Origin: Rostrohypoxylon terebratum
Lineage: Eukaryota > Ascomycota > Sordariomycetes > Xylariales > Hypoxylaceae
NCBI GenBank assembly: GCA_022497145.1
Contig: MU385881.1
Span: forward strand, 124,001 to 188,000
Reading direction: 5' to 3'
DNA: 64,000 nucleotides
In this document: positions 37,964-47,784 of the stretch, piece after piece
Position numbering within the stretch: the first letter of the stretch is position 1
How the letters are laid out: each line of letters begins with the position of its first letter
Made by a program: the position numbers and the translations under genes
Notes under the pieces: generated by a model
Seen by the model: only the letters and a program-made list of their open reading frames with translations
The model's database searches: none
Told to the model about the DNA's origin: nothing

Positions 37964-38683
37964 ATGCCACCCTTCCTGCCCCCGATAGTTACACCAAATG
38001 ATGAAGACGTCGGAAAGTCGACTAAATATGATTTCAAATGGATTCGCGAGCGCGAAAATGGGAAGAAGCTCGGCGTGTGGGCGACGTTTCTCGACCGACT
38101 TGTTGGCGTCGGGCTCAATCTCGGTCACGAACGTGTGAAATCGATCCACGACCTATATACGTTCGAAAATATACATACAAGGGAGGCGTATCCAAGTAGG
38201 GAGTACGTCGAGAAGATGGTTAAGATGGACCCCGTCAAGAAGTATCTAGAAAGATTCGATTTCGAGAAACACGTCTACATTGTTGTCGGAACCAAGACTG
38301 TAAGCGGTAGTACAGTGAAGGAACTAGCGAGGAAGAATGTGTCGACAGACATGGAATTCTCTGTCAACGCGACCCCTGCTGGAACACCGGCCGTCTTGGG
38401 ACCAGGGTTGAACTTCTCATCGAAGATTGAGGACACGCTCAAGTTTGACGGATCTACGAATTTCGTGTTCGCTTTCCGGATTAGAAAAATTATTGTCAAC
38501 CGGAAATTTGAGATCGAGGACGAGGATGATGTGGAAGGCGGTGTTCTTGGACAATATGACCAAGAGGAGCAGGATATAGAGGTACAAGGAATGGAGGAGA
38601 GTGATGCCGTCGATCTAGCTGTCGGCGGCTCAAAGGTGACTGTGGAGGATGATAATGAGACCGTTTGGGTTACTGTTATATGA
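37964..38683 (+). CDS. Fungal hypothetical protein, possibly gasdermin-like
   Basis: Intronless frame of 239 residues. The N-terminal 100 residues are charged, with LYTFENIHTREAYPSREY leading into VKKYLERFDF. Residues about 103-178 show a beta pattern: a hydrophobic strand (HVYIVVGTK), a polar, Gly/Ser-rich stretch, then GSTNFVFAFRIRKIIV. That arrangement recalls the strand-loop-strand layout of gasdermin N-terminal domains and of a large fungal family with a comparable VTG...FVFAFR pattern. This is pattern resemblance only, and I have no alignment. The C-terminal 60 residues are very acidic and could act as an inhibitory tail. Gasdermin-like proteins in fungi act as membrane-permeabilising effectors of regulated cell death, often near STAND genes, as here. 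An upstream exon may be missing from this model. Confidence 0.55.
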   Translation: MPPFLPPIVTPNDEDVGKSTKYDFKWIRERENGKKLGVWATFLDRLVGVGLNLGHERVKSIHDLYTFENIHTREAYPSREYVEKMVKMDPVKKYLERFDFEKHVYIVVGTKTVSGSTVKELARKNVSTDMEFSVNATPAGTPAVLGPGLNFSSKIEDTLKFDGSTNFVFAFRIRKIIVNRKFEIEDEDDVEGGVLGQYDQEEQDIEVQGMEESDAVDLAVGGSKVTVEDDNETVWVTVI

Positions 38684-39017
38684 GACAATGTAACAAAACG
38701 GGAAAACCGTACTTCTTCTGATGAGAAGTGGGTATCTAAGGTATAGGGGTACCTAATTCAATGCTAGTAGATTATGATCTCGCCCAAATCCTTTCTTCCA
38801 TCTTAAAGTCTCCATGAAGGTGGCGGTCTAGCATGTTAGGGAGCCTCCATGATATAGATAAGTTTCAACCCACTACCCAGGTATTAGGAAGCTAGTAGGT
38901 AAATGCCCCCTCTAAGATCGCGTTACCTTCACGCAACGATAGAGCATTTCCCTTGAACTTAGGTTTGCATCGTGACACCGTGTACTATATTTCGAGTATA
39001 TATAAGAACATCTTCCC
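38684..39017. other. Intergenic, no gene seen
   Basis: About 330 bases between the convergent ends of the small protein gene and the STAND relic. No motif found. Confidence 0.5.
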
Positions 39018-41641
39018 TTAGGAGCGGTGATGTGACATAGTACTAGTCCTGGAGTTTAGCCGATCGAAGATTTTGATTTGGTTTCCGTTTATAAATTCAT
39101 CGATTCTGAACCTACTCCCATGGGACTTGAGATGATTGAAGTTGAATCTTACGAATATCAATTGACTCGACGCCCGATGACCCAAAACCGCCATATTTCC
39201 AGCAGATGTCAAGTATCGAAAATCTGGATGAACAAGGAGCAACAACCATTCATCTCGAATGATATATCTATTGAAGTAGCAACGTATTACGCCCTCCTGC
39301 TCCGGCTTGATATACTCCTGGGAAGTAGCAGGCTGGAGAATTTCCATGCTGAAAACAGCCTTGTTGGTGTTAATATATCTCCCGCTGGACGATGTGACGA
39401 GCTGTGGCAATCTTTGTTCGATCTACAGCTGTTAAGAGAGATGCTGCAGTCTTTGTACATCTCCCTTCAACCTAAGACTGCTTTGTAGCTTCTAGGCTAC
39501 AGATCTTAGGCTACAGTTTCTAGAAGCTCTACAAGCTTTTAGACCACTAGCCATCATGTATAAAATGCTCCCGCTTCCTGTAGACGTAGATAGCCTCTTT
39601 TCCCTCCTCAGCTTAGAATCTTCGTCTATAGAGCTATTTCTGCCGGTACCTTGGAGTCGGTTCTGATCCTAGCCGTGACAGACGAGAACAACAGGCTTTG
39701 AACGGGGCAGTCAGCCACATGAATCGGCAAATCATTCCACAATCCTCCATTAATAGTGCGAATGTGGAGTTTTGAGAAGGATGGCTCCTCGGTTGTCTTT
39801 TTAGTACTCGAGGCCAATAATTTACCATCGGGCGAGAAAGTAAGTGCAAATACTGGTGCATCGTGATATAGCGTCTGAGTGTGCGCTCTCGTCTTTACGT
39901 CCCATAAATACAAGAATCCGTCGTCGGATCCTGCCGCAAGTGTGTCGCCTTTCGGAGAGAAATCCAATGCTCTGATCAAACCATGTGATTGGACTGTTGA
40001 TAGTGCATTTGATACATCTGTCTTGGGTATATCGAGATTAGATTTCCATTTGAAAAGAGGTACTCCAGTCTCGACAGTCCATAGTGATACTGTGTCTTTG
40101 TAGCTAACAGCAAGGACACCATCTGATGAAAGCGCTATAGCGTAGACCTCCGAGTCAAGCTCAACTCTATCTAGAGGTTCATAGCTATTACTATCCCACA
40201 ATTTCATTATATTGTGGGAAGTTGAAACGACCAAGCTTCCATCTAATGAGCTGGTGCAATGTGAAACGGGCTCATTAGGTAGGTTTGGGTTCTCGTTCGA
40301 AGTACTCCGAGTCTGTAGATAACCATCCGCCGAAATCCATGCAAGGTATTGACTATCCGGAGAAAAGGCGACTGAAGATATGTCACAGTCATTTGCTGAT
40401 GTCCAATTGGCGATCTTCTCTGCCTCATCAAGCGGTATTGTGTTTCCTTCTGCCGCTGATCGCAAGTTTTCCACGTTCCAGAGCCAAGTCATCCTATTAT
40501 TTGATACAGCTGCAAGAAACACGCCATCTGGAGAGAAGGTCAAGACTGAGAATGTGGTTTTACTGTGGATTTTCAATGCCTCTAGGCACGTGTCAAGATC
40601 CCACAGTCTTATTATACCGTCCTCTGAAGCTGTTGCAACGCGGATTCGAAGATAGTGTAATAGGGCATGTGAGATGAAATATATTGAAGACCTTCTACAT
40701 TTACTTCTTCCGTCTCAAATGGCCGGGTCAATATTGGGAGGATGATGCAGACACCAACCCAAGCTAATGAGGCTTCTGGCGAGACCTGGACAGCTCCATC
40801 AATTAGAGGTTTTATGAATGATACTACCTGAGTAAATTCCTTGAGCACATTTCTTGCATTCAAGCCTATAATTTGGTCATCTCTTTTATTTGCTAGATGG
40901 TGTTTTCCATACTGTATTATCCTTTCTACTCGTGTCTGTATGCTCACGGTTTCGGAAGCGCGAACGGGTTCGATATTTCGTTCTTCAGGTATGACCTCTT
41001 CTGGGTTTGTCGACTCGGCGCCTGCAACTTAATCCATTGACTATAAGTACCTAGATAAGGGGTGTGTAGCTTAAGCAAATATGATGCGTACCTTCTCTTC
41101 GGACTATGTCATCTACTAGCAAATTGTATTTTATTACCATATCTTTATCGAGTGACTCGAAAGCGCGATCCCAGAGGTAATCTCCCGCATTCTCCTCCTC
41201 CCTTTCATTCGTAGGCGCACTGTGACCTGCGTTGGTCGCCTCTGGCCCATCTTCTGGGTAACTATCTTCAGTTGTCACATGGTCTGGATTGAGTGTCGTA
41301 GAAACACCTAAATTTTCCTGTGGGTCTAGAACACCATGTTCATTTGGCTCATCTCCCCTTGGGGGATGATGCGCCTGTTGATCTGGCTGAGGTGGGAGTA
41401 AAGCCGCCCCAGGGGAATTGGGAGAAGAATGTGAACTGGCCGCGGAAGGGGTCGACGGAAGATTTGTTTTCTTGATATGAAGTATCTCGCGAATCTGTCG
41501 AGCAAATGATTTTACGGAGTTTTTGATATGGTGCTTCTCGCGAAAAATTCGCGCTATTTTTGGCGACATTTTTCGGACATCTATTTGAAAAGCAAAGACC
41601 AGGGGACAAGATTGTAGAATGAGTAATTCGGGTATCTTCAT
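39018..41641 (-). pseudogene. NWD-WD40 STAND (NLR-like) gene relic, NACHT deleted and LTR-interrupted
   Basis: STAND proteins are fungal NLR-like switches in self/non-self recognition. Exon 1 (41641-41092; an alternative start MSPKIARIFREK lies at 41569) carries a Pro/Ser-rich lead and the start of the NWD N-terminal domain (YLWDRAFESLDKDMVIKYN). After a phase 1 intron (41091-41022) NWD continues (TRVERIIQYGKHHLANK, VSPEASLAWVGVCIILPIL) to PYYTIFES. At about 40642 the frame then jumps into a WD40 repeat, RVATASEDGIIRLWDLD. The whole NACHT ATPase and the rest of NWD are absent. WD40 repeats follow (FSPDGVFLAAVSN, FSPDSQYLAWISA, FSPKGDTLAAGSDDG, FSPDGKLLASST). A solo LTR at 39393-39680 interrupts the tail. 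Beyond it the family's C-terminal block resumes (GRYINTNK, EWLLLLVHPDFR, NMAVLGHR). Non-functional as a full-length STAND. Confidence 0.82.
39393..39680 (+). mobile_element. Solo LTR (copy B) inserted in the STAND gene
   Basis: A 288-bp element with TGTGACGAGCT...CCGTGACA termini, flanked by perfect 5-bp repeats GACGA (39388-39392 and 39681-39685). By eye it differs from copy A at 19863-20151 by three transitions and one single-base indel. Orientation is plus, with a TATAAAA box near 39560. It adds 293 bases, including one target copy, to the STAND frame and brings in a stop. Confidence 0.9.
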
Positions 41642-41934
41642 TCATTTTCAAACCTGTCGGCGACTCGACACGGATGAGAAGATGAGGGGATGACACGTGT
41701 GGCATGAGGTAGCGTGCGGGTGGCGTGTGGGGGGTACAGTACCGAGTGTTACATAACATGACTTACTGAAGTTCGATTCGAAGACCAGTCAGACAGTTAT
41801 TCTGCCTTTATGTCCTCCCTGCCTGTCAAATAAAGATACCTACATAGCCTTGCCTCCTTAAATTTGCCATTCCTACCCAACCCCCTTTATTAGGTGCTTG
41901 CTCACACGCCCGGTCCTCATACGCACCGGGGGAT
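41642..41934. other. Intergenic region upstream of the STAND relic
   Basis: About 290 bases; 5' flank of the STAND relic and 3' flank of dscA, both on the minus strand. No further feature. Confidence 0.5.
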
Positions 41935-44469
41935 CTACAACGGTGGCAACTCCTCCCTACAAATCGGGCACTGAAGCCGAAACCGCATCCAACCCTCCAG
42001 ACACGCGCTATGGAATATATGTCTACACGGTGTGACCATATACATCCTCCTCGCGAAGACGCCAGCCACGCCCCCGGCAGTCGGGTCCTCGAACCCGGCC
42101 TTGATAACCGGGACTTCCAGGACCTCTCTGCAGATAGCGCAATCGATCGTGTGCGTGTTCGTCCGCTTCTTATCTTTGTCGTCTCCCGAGCTGGAGCGGC
42201 TGCGATCCGGCGATGTCGGGCTGGTTGGTGCTGAAACGAGACCGATTGGCAGCCCGCCCGCCTCTAGGTTATCCTCGCGCAGCACAGGGTGGTATTCCCA
42301 GGCTTCCGGCATCCAGCCTTTGGGAACGCCGAATCTTGGACCTAGGATATTCTGCGCCACAAGGATCCATATCTGCAGCCATAGCCACCCGGCAAGCACG
42401 GCAAAAGCAGTGAGGTCCGGCTCCGCGAAGGCGAAATTATTCGGTAGGACGTAGAAGTATGCGATGGGCAGTAATCGTAGAACGGATTGACCGACGACGA
42501 AGCGCCATGATAGCGCTCGCCGGCAATTACGGTAGATGTTGCGGTAGATTTGGGGAAACCAAAGTGAGAGATATGCAAAGAGTAAAGTGTTGAAGTACGC
42601 GGAGCGGAAGCTAGGACGCCAGCTTGCCGCTGCAAGGCTGAGGAATAGAATGCTAATGCCGATGAAAAGTAAACGTCCAAAAATATTGCTTAATTGTGTT
42701 CTAATAGTTTGAGCGCTTGGTGGGGTGGTGGCGGTTGCTGGTGCCGGGAGCGTGGCGTTATTGTTGTTGGTTTCAGACTCGGCAATCTCGGCGTCTATAT
42801 CCTGATCCGAGGGAATAATTATAGGGGGAGATGGTGGTGTACGGGGAGAATTAGGTGCCGGAGTTTGACGCGAAGGAGTTGGGTTTGCAGATGCGCTCTG
42901 TCGTTCTCTTTCTCGTTCTTGCCGACGCCATTCAGGCTCTTGTACCTTATGTATCTCAGCTAAGAAAAATGTCCCGACGGCCATGGATAAGAAGGATACG
43001 CATGTAATGGCAAGGGAGGGTAGCAGCGTAGTTGATGCCGAGAAACTCCATGCGGCTGCTCCGGTGAAGAGCATACCGTCGGCAAGCAACATCATACAAC
43101 TCGTATAGAAACTCACACGACCTAACGTTGAAGGTGTAGACGTTTCTCTCATCTGTAGCTTGAGTAATTGAAGCTGCCCAAACACGACCAACGCAAGACC
43201 TAACAGGAACGTGCTAGCATTGTGAAGAAAGATTTCTTGTTTCACGCCGACCATATGCTTTCCGTCAGCTGGAGCGAATGCTGGGGGGCCTTTTGTCTCG
43301 AGGAAGAAGCCGCAGTCGGGAGAGAACATGACAGCCGACATCTGAAGCCTTGGTATCCTTCGATGTCCGGTACCTTGAGGGAAGCGGAGCTCGTCTTCGA
43401 TATCCTGAATTGCCTTGGCGACATTCTCCGGACCCGTAAGACTAGGTTGAACTCCTAAGATGTCTTGTTCTAGGGGATGGATTTGGATATACAGCAAGTA
43501 CTCGCAATGTGCGGTTGGGTTCCAAGCCTCACCCGGAGAATCCAACGTGGACGTCCACGGATCGATTTGGTCGGTAAAGGTGTGCTGTTCCTTTCTTGTG
43601 AGAGCCTTATCTAGAGTCCTGTTTAACAATGCTTTACTGGATTCGAAGAAGTCTGGTCGAGTGGTCAAATGAGGCAATCCAAAGATGCCGGCGAATTTCT
43701 CGCTAGTCGTTGTAAGAAGCATCGATCCCTGCCGAGGCCAATGGACACCGTGGAGCCGCATTTCCCAGCTGCTCCCGGTGCCTTCGACATCGTCAATCGT
43801 GACCGTACCAGCTACTTCTCGGGCCTTGATGATGGCTTTCTCCAATATAGTCTTGTCTATTTTTTCTGGTTCCGTAGCTGCATCTTCGTTATCCTCGAGG
43901 CGCACGTTAATCTTCCCCTCTGCACCGGTGGCATTTCTGCCCCAATCAGAGTTCGACCCGGCCCACGTAACTCCTGGACTGATCTCACTTAAATTATAAC
44001 TCGAATGATATCTTGGCGAAGATGTGTTCGTCCTCTGCCACCATCCGTGGACCACCCCCGTCGCATTTTGCCATACGGGTGCTGCGGCTTCCGGAATTCC
44101 TACGGCATTTGCGCTCCATTCTTCACATCGGTCTTTAAATCGCTGCAGATCTTCCCAAACATACTTGTCCTCTTTCCGGAAACCTGTTAGATTCAGATAT
44201 TTGTATTTCGACTCGGGCTCCGGCTCTGTTTCGGATTCGGGCTTGTCTTCGGGAGGAGGATCGTCTGGGGGATCATCCACAAGACGTGGTGAGAAGTCAC
44301 CCCATTGTGTACTGTTGAGAACTCCGAGCGAGTGTCGCTGGCGTATCAGACGGTTCTTTATTAATGTTGGGCCTGCGATGAGGCCTGGCCCTGAGTCGGG
44401 ACTTGTGGCAAGCCAGAATATTAGGAGGATGAGGAGGATGGCGCGTGCGTTATCTTGCGGCTGAGGCAT
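41935..44469 (-). CDS. dscA: DSC E3 ubiquitin ligase complex subunit A (Tul1/Dsc1-type RING protein)
   Basis: Membrane RING ubiquitin ligase of the Golgi/endosome Dsc complex, which supports cleavage of the SREBP sterol/hypoxia factor and quality control of membrane proteins. Intronless, 844 residues. A signal or first membrane segment sits at about residues 9-23 (AILLILLIFWLATS). A long lumenal region follows, then a multi-span membrane block (for example NASTFLLGLALVVFGQLQLL and LLFIGISILFLSLAAASW). The C-terminal RING-H2 has ligands Cys777, Cys780, Cys815, His817, His820, Cys823, Cys834 and Cys837, with the wide 34-residue gap between the second and third ligand seen in Tul1-like proteins. 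Pro/Ser-rich disordered loops lie between the membrane groups. Length agrees with Aspergillus DscA. Confidence 0.93.
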   Translation of the reverse strand: MPQPQDNARAILLILLIFWLATSPDSGPGLIAGPTLIKNRLIRQRHSLGVLNSTQWGDFSPRLVDDPPDDPPPEDKPESETEPEPESKYKYLNLTGFRKEDKYVWEDLQRFKDRCEEWSANAVGIPEAAAPVWQNATGVVHGWWQRTNTSSPRYHSSYNLSEISPGVTWAGSNSDWGRNATGAEGKINVRLEDNEDAATEPEKIDKTILEKAIIKAREVAGTVTIDDVEGTGSSWEMRLHGVHWPRQGSMLLTTTSEKFAGIFGLPHLTTRPDFFESSKALLNRTLDKALTRKEQHTFTDQIDPWTSTLDSPGEAWNPTAHCEYLLYIQIHPLEQDILGVQPSLTGPENVAKAIQDIEDELRFPQGTGHRRIPRLQMSAVMFSPDCGFFLETKGPPAFAPADGKHMVGVKQEIFLHNASTFLLGLALVVFGQLQLLKLQMRETSTPSTLGRVSFYTSCMMLLADGMLFTGAAAWSFSASTTLLPSLAITCVSFLSMAVGTFFLAEIHKVQEPEWRRQERERERQSASANPTPSRQTPAPNSPRTPPSPPIIIPSDQDIDAEIAESETNNNNATLPAPATATTPPSAQTIRTQLSNIFGRLLFIGISILFLSLAAASWRPSFRSAYFNTLLFAYLSLWFPQIYRNIYRNCRRALSWRFVVGQSVLRLLPIAYFYVLPNNFAFAEPDLTAFAVLAGWLWLQIWILVAQNILGPRFGVPKGWMPEAWEYHPVLREDNLEAGGLPIGLVSAPTSPTSPDRSRSSSGDDKDKKRTNTHTIDCAICREVLEVPVIKAGFEDPTAGGVAGVFARRMYMVTPCRHIFHSACLEGWMRFRLQCPICREELPPL

Positions 44470-45010
44470 AGCAGTTTATTATTTCCATTGTGTTTAATTA
44501 AATAAGTGACATGGTTTCTTGTCTCTCCTGTAGTCTTCTCTAGTAATGATTAGGTTTGAAGCTCATGCTTCGTGAAGCTTTTGAAGTTGTAGATGCAACG
44601 GACAAAATATCCGGAAATGGCTTGCTACTATGTAGTATTATTAACATTGGCTTCCAACCGCAGCTGCTCTTTCAGTGTCGGAGCTTATGACGCACGTGCC
44701 ATCCATATGATATTGCCTTACAGGTAATCGATAAGCGTTACAAGGTTTCCAAAGCCCTGTACAATACATACAGTCTACTCTAACGGTACTAATTGCTGTT
44801 ACTAAATGTTCTCCAGTATGCCGTTTCTAGTCACAAGAACCGTGGGTTTTTTTTTAGTTACTCCTGTACGCGCCGTGCACCCTGCAATTGACGTCCTTTT
44901 ATTATCTTCACACTGTACTCAAAAGATATATAAATCCGTCTTCCAAAACTCATTCTAAATCCCACCATTGAAACAATTTCCCGATTGCAAGACCGTAAAT
45001 ATACAATACG
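44470..45010. other. Divergent intergenic region
   Basis: About 540 bases between the starts of dscA (minus) and the HSBP1-like gene (plus). It should hold both promoters; no specific element is identified. Confidence 0.5.
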
Positions 45011-45401
45011 ATGTCGTCCAAAAAGTCTGATGAGTCTAACAAAGACGCGGGTAACGTAAGATCCTCCCATCTCCCGCGATCTACCGGGACGCTCTGGTAC
45101 GTAGGTAACCATAAATTGGCTAACATGACACAGGGTTCGGACGAACTCACGGCCGTTGTCGAAGAACTTTTAGAATCGCTATCAACCAAATTCACCACTG
45201 TCTCGTCCGAGATTTTCGCAAAGAGTAAGTCTCTTCATCGATCTGAAGCCTCCGTCTCTACGCGACAGCACCCGGTATTCTATTCATGGTCTAACGCCAC
45301 TTTACAATCCAGTGGATGATATGACGCGACGCTTAGATAATCTCGAAGCTGCACTCCAAGCGACCGACGAAAAGTTGTCGAATGCGACCCCTAAGCAGTA
45401 A
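45011..45401 (+). CDS. Heat shock factor-binding protein 1-like (HSBP1)
   Basis: Small coiled-coil protein that binds the trimerisation domain of heat shock factor and related coiled coils. Exons are 45011-45055, 45134-45224 and 45313-45401 (74 residues). Intron 1 is phase 0 with donor GTAAGA and a GCTAAC branch; intron 2 is phase 1 with donor GTAAGT and CTAAC. The spliced product reads a polar leader, then GSDELTAVVEELLESLSTKF and, across intron 2, the block MDDMTRRLDNLEAAL, which is the HSBP1 core. A heptad pattern of Leu/Val/Met runs through the domain. Length is normal for the family. An alternative donor five bases upstream of intron 1 (GTAACG) would shift the frame and is rejected. Confidence 0.9.
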
Positions 45402-45619
45402 AGACGAATGGGACACACGTCGAATTAGATTATCATTTAAGGCATTGCGTGGCGTTGTGGAAGGATTGATAAGTACATCCATTGCGATGATTTTACTTAG
45501 GATAAACAACTATGGCCAATACCATAACCATCATACGTAGCTCGCATTAAGAGACTCGTTTTTTTTCGTTACTCATTACAAAATGTTTGCTTGGCTAATT
45601 CTTTCCTCCAAGAGTTATA

Positions 45620-46805
45620 CTATAGCTCATCCTTGCCCATAACCTTCTCCGCGGCCTTCTCGGCAGCTTCCTGAGTGTATTGCTTGAGAATGTTGGTCTT
45701 GCTCTGTAGCTCGTCCAACTTAGAGGGAGCTAGACCACCCTTCCTGATGATGCCGTCCAAGCGGGCCGACTCCTTAGCAACATAGCCCTCGTTTTGCGAC
45801 AGCTTGTCAAACACCCTGAGGTAGTACTGAGCGTACTTGTATTGCGCATCTTCAGCTAGACCAGCGGCGACCTTCTTAGCTTCGGCCGCAAGATCAGCTA
45901 GCTTCTCGGTGCCGGCAGCGTACTTGAGGGCGATGTGGTTCAGGACGTCGATAGTACCGCCGGTCGCATCGAGACCGCCGCCAGGGACACGGTGAGTACC
46001 GGCCTTCTCGTTGATGAAGTCGATGAGGTCCTTCTCGGTTCGGCCGCCCGAGTAGGCTTCGGGTTCGGTGGAGCCCTTGGGGAAGAACTTGATGGTCGGG
46101 TACGAGGTAACGCCGTATTCACTGGCAGTTGCCTTGCTGTTCTCGGCCTCGGCGTCGACCTTGGCAATCACAACACTGGGCTCGTTGATGAAGTCCTCGG
46201 CGAGAGTTTCCCAGGTAGGGGCCAAGGCTTTGCAGTCTGGTGATTGAATGGTTAGCGCATTGAATCATACAAGGGTTAATCGTGTGGTACATACGACCAC
46301 ACCAAGGAGCGGTGAATGCAACCAAAACGTTCTTGTCGCCTCCAATGGTCTCCTTGAAGGTGGCGTCCGTCAACATGTTGACTTGGCTGGGCATCTCTAA
46401 CTTCCTCTTGGCCTTAGCACCACTCTTTTCTGTGATGAACTTGGTCAAGCTCTCTAGATCTCGGCCACCAGAGTAATCAGTTGGCTTATCACTCTTGCCG
46501 TCGAACCACTTGAGAGTAGGGAAACCCTGTACTCCATATTTCCTTCCCAACTCCTTCTCTGCGTCAGCATCGACCTTGGCAATCTGTACATCCTTGGAGG
46601 TAGCGAAAGCTTGAGCTAGCTCCTCATACACGGGAGCAAGATTCTTGCAGTGCCCGCACCAAGGGGCAAAGAACTCGACGAGAGTAGGCTTGCCCGACTT
46701 CAGAACAACGTCGTCGAAATTGGATGGAATTAGATCAAGAACAGCAGACTTTGCGGCCACGACGGCGGCAAGGCCTGTGAGCACGAAGCTCTTGAGAAGA
46801 ACCAT
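45620..46805 (-). CDS. erp38: ER protein disulfide isomerase, Erp38/P5 type
   Basis: Oxidises and isomerises disulfides in the ER lumen. Exons are 46805-46295 and 46236-45620 (375 residues). It has a signal peptide (residues 1 to about 18), a first thioredoxin domain with active site WCGHC at 49-53, a second thioredoxin domain with WCGHC at 168-172, and then a helical D domain (about 240-365) as in ERp29/Erp38. It ends in KDEL, an ER-retrieval signal. The single intron (46294-46237) splits the His codon of the second active site. Both thioredoxin domains keep the cis-Pro region (GFPTLKWF and SYPTIKFF). Domain order a-a-D is that of Neurospora Erp38 and Aspergillus TigA. It stands divergent to rps29. 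Confidence 0.95.
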
Positions 46806-47461
46806 CGTTGCTTTTAGCTGTTTCAGTCACGAGTAAGGGATAACGATCACGCCACACAGGTCGTAACAGGTGAAGAAAACGAATTGGGAAAAGGATTGGG
46901 TATCAAGAAGTGAGGTATATAGAGATGACAAAACTTGAAAAAAGATCGAAGTGAGGATTTTGTGTCAATACCTATGGATGGTAGGCTAAATTTCAATGGA
47001 TGCTTTGAAATACAGAGCAAAGACCTGGGAAGATGCCACTTTGCAATCCGATGCGGGCAAGCGGCGAGCTATCAGAGCTTAATTGAAAGACCCTTGTAAA
47101 TCTTTATGCAATCCTCCTATCTTCCTATCGATAAAGAAAACGTGGCTTGCCATGGCCCCGGCCTTAATTAGAAGTATTTATGTACATAGTGCTGACTTAT
47201 CAAACCTTGAGCCACACGTTCAAAGTTTCAATGGCGCGCTGAACAAGATAACCCGCTTATTTTTCGGGACCATTCCTAATTCGTTCTTATACCCCTGCAA
47301 CCCTCAACCGAACCACACACAATTTCGCATTCTCAACTCCAAAACTCCCCAAAAACTCGCGAAAGTTTTATCAATCCCAGACACCCCAGACAGCTTTCAG
47401 CAACCACATCGCATACCGACAAGTTCGTGATAATCCATATCGCAACAACACATCCGCCAAC
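46806..47461. promoter_or_regulatory. Divergent promoter region of erp38 and rps29
   Basis: 656 bases between two divergent highly expressed housekeeping genes. I see no certain unfolded-protein-response element. AC-rich sequence (47290-47400) precedes the rps29 start, common for fungal ribosomal-protein leaders. Confidence 0.5.
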
Positions 47462-47784
47462 ATGTCTCACGAATCCGTCTGGAACTCGCGCCCCCGAACT
47501 TACGGCAAGGGCTCTCGTGCCTGGTACGTCTCGATATTTTTTCGAAGGGTTTGATTGAAGCGAAAAGGTGAAGGATACCAGCTAACGCGACATGATTCTC
47601 TATAGCCGAGTCTGCACACACAAGGCCGGTCTCATCCGCAAGTACGGCCTCAACATCTGCCGTCAGTGCTTCCGTGAGAAGTCCTCCGACATTGGCTTTG
47701 TCAAGGTACGAATCTCGTCGACAACACACCCGATTACGATGATGGAAGACGGGGAGACTAACATCACACACCTAGCACCGATAA
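47462..47784 (+). CDS. rps29: 40S ribosomal protein S29 (uS14)
   Basis: Zinc-binding protein of the small ribosomal subunit head. Exons are 47462-47523, 47606-47705 and 47776-47784 (56 residues, the exact size of yeast S29). The spliced protein contains WNSRPRTYGKGSRACRVC, then LIRKYGLNICRQCFREK and DIGFVKHR. The four zinc-binding Cys (CRVC and CRQC) are all present, the first completed across intron 1. The last exon has only nine bases, CAC CGA TAA. It is supported by a CTAAC branch site 10-15 bases before its TAG acceptor and by the conserved C-terminal His-Arg of the family. Confidence 0.94.

Noticed and set aside
45051..45133. Alternative donor GTAACG for HSBP1 intron 1
   Set aside because: It would put the following HSBP1 core out of frame; the donor at 45056 keeps it.
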